From: Lachnospiraceae bacterium UBA2860
Lineage (GTDB): Bacteria > Bacillota > Clostridia > Lachnospirales > Lachnospiraceae
Direction: 5' to 3'
Length of the DNA: 9,308 bases
NCBI GenBank assembly: GCA_002350625.1
Contig: DEFE01000014.1
Location: 70,574-79,881 of the forward strand
Under the pieces are notes generated by a model. The model saw only the letters and a list, made by a program, of their open reading frames with translations, did not search any database and was not told the origin of the DNA. Positions 5,353 to 9,308 of this stretch are shown here, piece by piece; position 1 is the stretch's first letter; every line of letters begins with the position of its first letter. The position numbers and the translations under genes are program-made.

Positions 5353-6270
5353 ATGGAGATGAGAACAGCAGACCGGACTTTTCGCAGGGACCTGATCGCC
5401 GCCGTTTACGCGGGACTCGGCCCGGAGGAAGAACTGACAGCGGGAATGATCCTGAAGAACAACGGGGTGATGCGCGAGGGAATCCAGATCAGGAAAAAAG
5501 ACACCGGCGTCAGCCGCGTCGTCTATCTGGACGAGCTTGCGGCCAGATATGAGGCGGGGATTCCGCTGAGTACGCTGGCAGAACAGGTCTGTGCCCTGAA
5601 GGACCGGGTGGAAGAGATGACAAAAGGGAAGCCGGAGGTCTTTCTTAATGACAGCACGTTTCTCGAGCGCGTTTCTTTCCGCCTCATCAGCGCCGGGCGG
5701 AATCATGACTTTCTCCTTCAGCATCCCCACCGGCAGGTGCTGGACCTGGCGATGGTCTACTGTGTGTCCGTCCCGCTCGGTGAAGGCGTACAGGGCACCG
5801 CCATGATCCGCCACGAATATGCGGAGCGGGCGGGGGTCACGGAGGAAGAACTCCATGAAGCAGCGATCCGGAACGCGCCGCTCATTTATCCGCCGAAGCT
5901 GTGCCGGATTACCGATGCGATCGATGAGCTCCTTACGATCTGCACGGGAAAGGAGGCGGCGGAGCCATTTCCGCAGGCAGATGCCGTCCCGCTCTACGTG
6001 CTGAGCAATACGTCCGGCGTGTACGGCGCGGCCGCGATGCTGTATGACGGCGTCATTTCCGGCTTCGCCGCGGAAAAGAACTGCGATCTCATCATCCTTC
6101 CGAGCAGCGTCCACGAGGTGATCCTGCTCCCGGATGAAGGCCTGCACAGGAAGGAGCATCTCGCGCAGATGGTGCTGGAGGTCAACCGGACCGAGGTGGC
6201 GGCGGAAGAGGTCCTGTCTGACCGCATTTACCGGTATGATCGAAACAGCGACAGGCTGATGTTTGCCTGA
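5353..6270 (+). CDS. DUF5688-like protein of unknown function
   Basis: Encodes 305 residues with no signal peptide or membrane segment, so probably cytoplasmic. I recognise the overall pattern of the DUF5688 group found in Lachnospiraceae and relatives. The clearest signature is the C-terminal part: PLYVLSNTSGVYGAAAMLY (213-231) and ILPSSVHEVILLPD (248-261). The middle has LERVSFRLISAGRN (104-117) and DLAMVYCVSV (131-140). No catalytic motif of a known enzyme class is evident and I do not assign a function. The ribosome site is AAGGGGGTGA (5339-5348), 4 nt before the ATG at 5353; an ATG at 5359 would give a 10-nt spacing and is an alternative start. No convincing promoter was found in the 49 bp after the efp terminator. 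The tRNA-Ala gene follows under its own promoter. Confidence 0.8.
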   Translation: MEMRTADRTFRRDLIAAVYAGLGPEEELTAGMILKNNGVMREGIQIRKKDTGVSRVVYLDELAARYEAGIPLSTLAEQVCALKDRVEEMTKGKPEVFLNDSTFLERVSFRLISAGRNHDFLLQHPHRQVLDLAMVYCVSVPLGEGVQGTAMIRHEYAERAGVTEEELHEAAIRNAPLIYPPKLCRITDAIDELLTICTGKEAAEPFPQADAVPLYVLSNTSGVYGAAAMLYDGVISGFAAEKNCDLIILPSSVHEVILLPDEGLHRKEHLAQMVLEVNRTEVAAEEVLSDRIYRYDRNSDRLMFA

Positions 6271-6304
6271 TCGGGGAGGCGGGAACGCAAAATCAGAAAA
6301 AGGC

Positions 6305-6333
6305 TTGCATCTTCCACGAAAAAGAGGTATGAT
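6305..6333 (+). promoter_or_regulatory. Sigma-A promoter of tRNA-Ala
   Basis: TTGCAT (6305-6310), a 17-bp spacer, and TATGAT (6328-6333). The predicted start near 6340 leaves only about 6 nt before the mature tRNA 5' end, typical of single tRNA genes. The -35 hexamer and spacer length are the same as in the efp promoter candidate. Confidence 0.75.
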
Positions 6334-6345
6334 ATCTTTCGTTGC

Positions 6346-6418
6346 GGGGGTGTAGCTCAGTTGGGAGAGCGTTCGGTTCGCATCCGAGAGGTCAAGGGTT
6401 CGAATCCCTCCATCTCCA
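6346..6418 (+). tRNA. tRNA-Ala (anticodon CGC)
   Basis: A complete 73-nt tRNA without encoded CCA. Acceptor strand GGGGGTG (6346-6352) pairs with CATCTCC (6411-6417), with discriminator A6418. D-arm: GCTC/GAGC. Anticodon stem TTCGG/CCGAG surrounds the loop TTCGCAT, giving anticodon CGC, which reads GCG. The acceptor contains G3-T70, the classic alanine identity pair, confirming the assignment. The T-arm AAGGG-TTCGAAT-CCCTC has an A-C mismatch at its outer pair. It is transcribed alone, from the promoter at 6305-6333 to the terminator at 6424-6460. Confidence 0.95.
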
Positions 6419-6423
6419 TCGAC

Positions 6424-6460
6424 AAGCCGGGAGGTCATTAAGACCTGCCGGTTTTTTTTT
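6424..6460 (+). terminator. Rho-independent terminator of tRNA-Ala
   Basis: AGGTC/GACCT (6432-6436 with 6442-6446) and CCGG/CCGG (6427-6430 with 6448-6451) form a stem with one internal G-G mismatch and a 5-nt loop. It ends in a run of nine T residues (6452-6460). Confidence 0.93.
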
Positions 6461-6493
6461 ACCAGACAAAAATATTAAAAAACTGAAAAGCGG

Positions 6494-6523
6494 TTTCATA
6501 TGGCAGGAGTGTCATGGTAAAAT
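6494..6523 (+). promoter_or_regulatory. Candidate promoter for the secreted repeat protein
   Basis: An extended -10, TGG-TAAAAT (6515-6523), with a weak -35 TTTCAT (6494-6499) at 18-bp spacing. Start near 6530 would leave a leader of about 68 nt. The whole stretch between the tRNA terminator and the gene is AT-rich compared with its surroundings. Confidence 0.45.
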
Positions 6524-6597
6524 AAGCACAATAACAGGATATCTGCGCGACCATTGGTAAACGTTGCTTTATAAATGAAGAATGCAGGAGGAGTACT

Positions 6598-9180
6598 ATG
6601 GGAAAAAGAAGAATGATTTGGGGGAAGGTAACTGCTTACGCGCTCACAGCGGCGCTTCTTGCAGGAACCACGGTGTCTGCCGCGGAGCTGCCGGACGCTG
6701 CCGAGGCGTACGAGATTGAAGCCGTCGTCGAGGATGGGGATGCTTCTTACGCGGAGCCGGAAGCGGCCGTTTTCGAAGAGGAGCCGGCCGCCGAGGAGCT
6801 TCTGACAGAGGAAGAGCCGGAGATCGCGCCGGATGACGCGGCGGAAGACGCCGGGGACGAGGCTGTATTTGACGTCGTCGCCGAAGAAGATCTGAACGTC
6901 CCGGTGGAGACGGCGGAAGAGGAAGCTGAGCTTCCCGAGGCTGCGGAAGAGGAAGAGGCGCTCGTCGGCGCCGCGACGCCGATTGCCGACACTTCGGTGA
7001 CATGGGAAGTCATCGATGATACGCTCATGCTCGACGGCACGGGTGACGTCCCGGATTACGCCTCCGCGGACGCTGCGCCCTGGTATGCGGATGCGGCTGT
7101 GATTAAGAAGATCAGCTTCGGCAGCGGCATCACCGGCGCCGGCGCTTATGCGTTCTACGGGCTGGCCAATGTGCAGGAAGTGCAGATTCCGGCGACTGTG
7201 GAGCATATCACGCTCAACGCGTTCAACAAGGAAACATTAAAGAACATCATCGGCGCGTTCGGCACGGGCGCCATGGTCTACGCCAAAGAGGAAGGCATTC
7301 ACTTTAAGCCCGATACGGATACCGATCTCGCGCTCGCCGAGATGACGGTGCATCCGGCGGCTTATTCATACAACGGCAATCCCTGCGTGCCGGAAGTGAC
7401 CGTCGAATATTACGGCGTCACGCTCGTAAAGGACACGGACTACACGCTTGCCTACAACAACAACACAATCGCCGGTACGGCGACCGCGACAGTCACGGCT
7501 GTGACCGGATCCGGATTTATTAACAAAAAGACAGTGACATTTACGATCACACCGGTGACCTTCACCAGCGTCGTTGTCAGCGGCATTGTCAATAAAGCAT
7601 ATAACGGCAGCGCACAGACACAGAACCTGACGCTGAAGTACGGCGCCGTCACGCTGGTGCCCAACACGGATTACACGGTCGCTTACAGCAACAACGTCAA
7701 CGCGGGCACGGCCACGATTACGCTCACCGGCAAGGGCAACTACCAGGGAACCCAGACGAAGACCTTCGTGATCGATGCGCTTCCGCTCGTCGCCAATGGC
7801 GTGACCGGCGTCAAGAACAAGGTCTATTCCGGTACGGTGACGCAGAACCCGACGGTGAAGGTGAACGGCGTCACGCTGAAGAAGGATATTGACTATACGC
7901 TTACCTATGAGAAAAACACCAAGGTCGGCACGGCTAAGGTGAAGGTAAACGGCAAGGGCAACTACAAAGGGACGGTCACGAAGTCCTTCAAGATCACCAA
8001 GGCGTCCGTCAAGAAGGCGTCCGTGAAGAACGTCAAGACAAAGGTTTACACCGGCAAGAAGATCACGCAGAAGCCGGTGGTCAAGGTGGGCGGCCGGACC
8101 CTGAAGAAGGGCAAGGACTATACGATCACCTATGTGAACAACCGCAATATCGGCACGGCTAAGATGACCATCAAGGGCAAGGGCAACTACAAGGGATCGA
8201 TCACGAAGAAGTTCAAGATCCGCAAGGCCTCGATCGCCGACGCCGACATCGGGGAAATTGACGACAGGACGTTTACGGGGAAGGAGATCGAACCGTCTCC
8301 GAGCGTGAGGATCGGCAAGAAGAAACTGAAGGAAGGCACCGATTATACGCTGAGCTATGACGACAACCTCAACGTTGGTCAGGCGACCGTCAGGATCAAG
8401 GGCAAAGGAAACTATAAGGGCTCTGAGACGACGACCTTCAGGATCAATAAGGCGGAGATGAAGAACACCAAGGTCACGGGCATCAAGAACAAGGGCTACA
8501 CGGGCAAGGCGGTCAAGCAGGATCCCGATGTCACGCTTAACGGCGTGAAGCTGAAGGAAAACCGGGACTATGAGCTTTCGTATGAGAACAATGTGGAAGT
8601 CGGAACGGCTACGATCTACATCACCGGCAAGGGGAATATGACCGGCAAGCTGAAGGCAAACTTCCAGATCAAGATGATGTCGCTCGCCGACGCCAAGATC
8701 TCCGAGATCGATGACCAGACCTATACCGGAGGCGCGATCACGCCGTCCGTGAAGGTGACTTATAACGGCGATACGCTTAAGCAGGGCACGGACTACTCCG
8801 TCTCCTACGATGACAATGTGAACATCGGCACGGCGACTGTCACGCTGACGGGCAAGGGATCCTACTCGGGGCAGAGACGTGTGAGCTTCAAGATTCTTCC
8901 GAAGGGAACGCGGTTTAAGAGCACGCAGCGCACGGGCAACAAGGTGGCGCTGACGTGGACGCCGCTGGAAGAGGATTCTGACGGCTATCAGATTCAGTAC
9001 AGCACGAGCTCGAACTTCCCGTCGGACAGCAGCAAGACGCTGCAGATGATGCGCGGTGAGAACAGCAAGTATACGCTTTCGCTGCCGTCGTCTTCGAATT
9101 ACTATGTCCGGATTCGCAGCTTCATTAAGAATGGCGGGTCGATGATCTACTCGAAGTGGAGTTCCGCTGTTTCGGTCTGA
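6598..9180 (+). CDS. Secreted repeat protein: acidic region, BspA-like segment, seven Ig-like repeats, FN3-like end
   Basis: Encodes 860 residues; AGGAGGAG lies just before the ATG. Residues 1-28 are a signal peptide (KRR, hydrophobic core, cleavage probably after TVSA). Residues 29-124 are a low-complexity Ala/Glu region with 39 acidic and no basic residues. Residues 133-215 resemble the start of BspA-type leucine-rich repeat proteins (LDGTGDVPDY, APWY, AYAFYGL). Residues 248-768 are seven repeats of 73-76 residues, with the core YxG, DY, YxxN, GTA, GKGNYxG and FxI; boundaries are about 248, 320, 394, 468, 544, 619 and 693. The fourth repeat alone has 20 Lys and 3 Arg. Residues 769-860 look like a fibronectin type III domain. 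No LPXTG motif, C-terminal membrane helix or SLH domain is visible, so the protein is exported and perhaps held by charge. It could be an adhesin or matrix protein; no enzymatic domain is seen. Confidence 0.85.
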   Translation: MGKRRMIWGKVTAYALTAALLAGTTVSAAELPDAAEAYEIEAVVEDGDASYAEPEAAVFEEEPAAEELLTEEEPEIAPDDAAEDAGDEAVFDVVAEEDLNVPVETAEEEAELPEAAEEEEALVGAATPIADTSVTWEVIDDTLMLDGTGDVPDYASADAAPWYADAAVIKKISFGSGITGAGAYAFYGLANVQEVQIPATVEHITLNAFNKETLKNIIGAFGTGAMVYAKEEGIHFKPDTDTDLALAEMTVHPAAYSYNGNPCVPEVTVEYYGVTLVKDTDYTLAYNNNTIAGTATATVTAVTGSGFINKKTVTFTITPVTFTSVVVSGIVNKAYNGSAQTQNLTLKYGAVTLVPNTDYTVAYSNNVNAGTATITLTGKGNYQGTQTKTFVIDALPLVANGVTGVKNKVYSGTVTQNPTVKVNGVTLKKDIDYTLTYEKNTKVGTAKVKVNGKGNYKGTVTKSFKITKASVKKASVKNVKTKVYTGKKITQKPVVKVGGRTLKKGKDYTITYVNNRNIGTAKMTIKGKGNYKGSITKKFKIRKASIADADIGEIDDRTFTGKEIEPSPSVRIGKKKLKEGTDYTLSYDDNLNVGQATVRIKGKGNYKGSETTTFRINKAEMKNTKVTGIKNKGYTGKAVKQDPDVTLNGVKLKENRDYELSYENNVEVGTATIYITGKGNMTGKLKANFQIKMMSLADAKISEIDDQTYTGGAITPSVKVTYNGDTLKQGTDYSVSYDDNVNIGTATVTLTGKGSYSGQRRVSFKILPKGTRFKSTQRTGNKVALTWTPLEEDSDGYQIQYSTSSNFPSDSSKTLQMMRGENSKYTLSLPSSSNYYVRIRSFIKNGGSMIYSKWSSAVSV
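7339..8901 (+). repeat. Seven tandem repeats of about 225 bp inside the secreted protein gene
   Basis: Coding repeats of 73-76 codons corresponding to residues 248-768. The first copies are more diverged and Thr/Val-rich, while copies 3 to 7 are Lys-rich and closer to each other. Copies 5 and 7 share the opening SxADAxIxEIDDxTxTG and YDDN, unlike copies 3, 4 and 6, which have VxxxKxKxYxG. Similarity is also visible in the DNA of copies 5 and 7 (both open with tcgccgacgcc). Confidence 0.85.
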
Positions 9181-9209
9181 GAAAGAAATATTAATATGGT
9201 TAAATGAGG

Positions 9210-9247
9210 CAGTTCCCCTCCGGTTTTGCGGCGGAGGGGAACTGTTT
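9210..9247 (+). terminator. Terminator-like hairpin after the secreted protein gene
   Basis: A perfect 13-bp stem (9210-9222 with 9232-9244) encloses a 9-nt loop and is followed by only three T residues. It lies 30 nt after the stop codon. The stem is strong but the tail is short, so termination may be partial. Beyond it, 9248-9308 holds nothing I can identify. Confidence 0.75.
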
Positions 9248-9308
9248 GCATGTGAGGGGTAATTGCGGCGCAGCGGCAGATCCATGTTCTCTCTTTGCTC
9301 CGTTCCCT

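Noticed and set aside
5314..6438. A 374-codon minus-strand frame beginning opposite tRNA-Ala
   Set aside because: Its first residues are the well-known false translation of the complement of a tRNA gene, and the rest is antisense to the DUF5688-like gene.
6342..6560. A plus-strand frame of 72 codons across tRNA-Ala
   Set aside because: Translation of the tRNA itself and its terminator; no ribosome site.
7366..9285. A 639-codon open frame on the minus strand opposite the secreted repeat protein
   Set aside because: It lies almost wholly antisense to a well-supported gene with signal peptide and repeats. It has no family resemblance and is explained by codon bias in GC-rich repeats.

Overview
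The window looks like chromosomal DNA of a GC-rich Firmicute, most likely a Lachnospiraceae-type Clostridium relative. Reasons: strong AGGAGG-type ribosome binding sites, sigma-A-type promoters, tRNA genes without an encoded CCA, a DUF5688-like gene, and a large secreted protein with BspA-like and tandem Ig-like repeats of the kind seen in gut Clostridia. The genus cannot be fixed from sequence alone.

Layout, left to right. The 3' end of a tRNA-Leu (1-28) and its terminator open the window. A small sigma-region-4-like DNA-binding protein follows (287-691), preceded by a 19-bp tandem duplication and by a palindrome abutting its candidate promoter. A patatin-like phospholipase (728-1582) has its own promoter inside the end of the regulator gene. 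Next is a shikimate-kinase-like protein with an atypical P-loop (1705-2238), flanked by a 33-bp tandem repeat array upstream and a 13/15-bp array downstream. The aromatic block then holds aroE on the minus strand (2368-3213) and, divergently, a fused type I dehydroquinase and shikimate kinase (3282-4565). Elongation factor P (4704-5261) is a stand-alone unit with promoter and terminator. A DUF5688-like protein of unknown function (5353-6270), a complete tRNA-Ala(CGC) (6346-6418) with promoter and terminator, and an 860-residue secreted repeat protein (6598-9180) with a downstream hairpin finish the window.

How the genes work together. AroD-AroK and AroE together cover three consecutive steps of the shikimate pathway: 3-dehydroquinate to 3-dehydroshikimate, to shikimate, to shikimate 3-phosphate. 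The fusion carries the first and third of these steps, and the middle enzyme is made from the neighbouring divergent gene. The separate kinase-like paralogue next door retains the shikimate-contacting positions but has lost the P-loop Ser/Thr, so it may be a divergent or regulatory kinase. EF-P and the two tRNAs are translation genes. The secreted protein is probably an envelope or extracellular factor with a very acidic N-terminal part and a very basic repeat region.

I see no CRISPR array, transposase, integrase or clear defence system. The most unusual items are the aroD-aroK fusion, the atypical kinase between two tandem repeat arrays, and the charge-segregated repeat protein.
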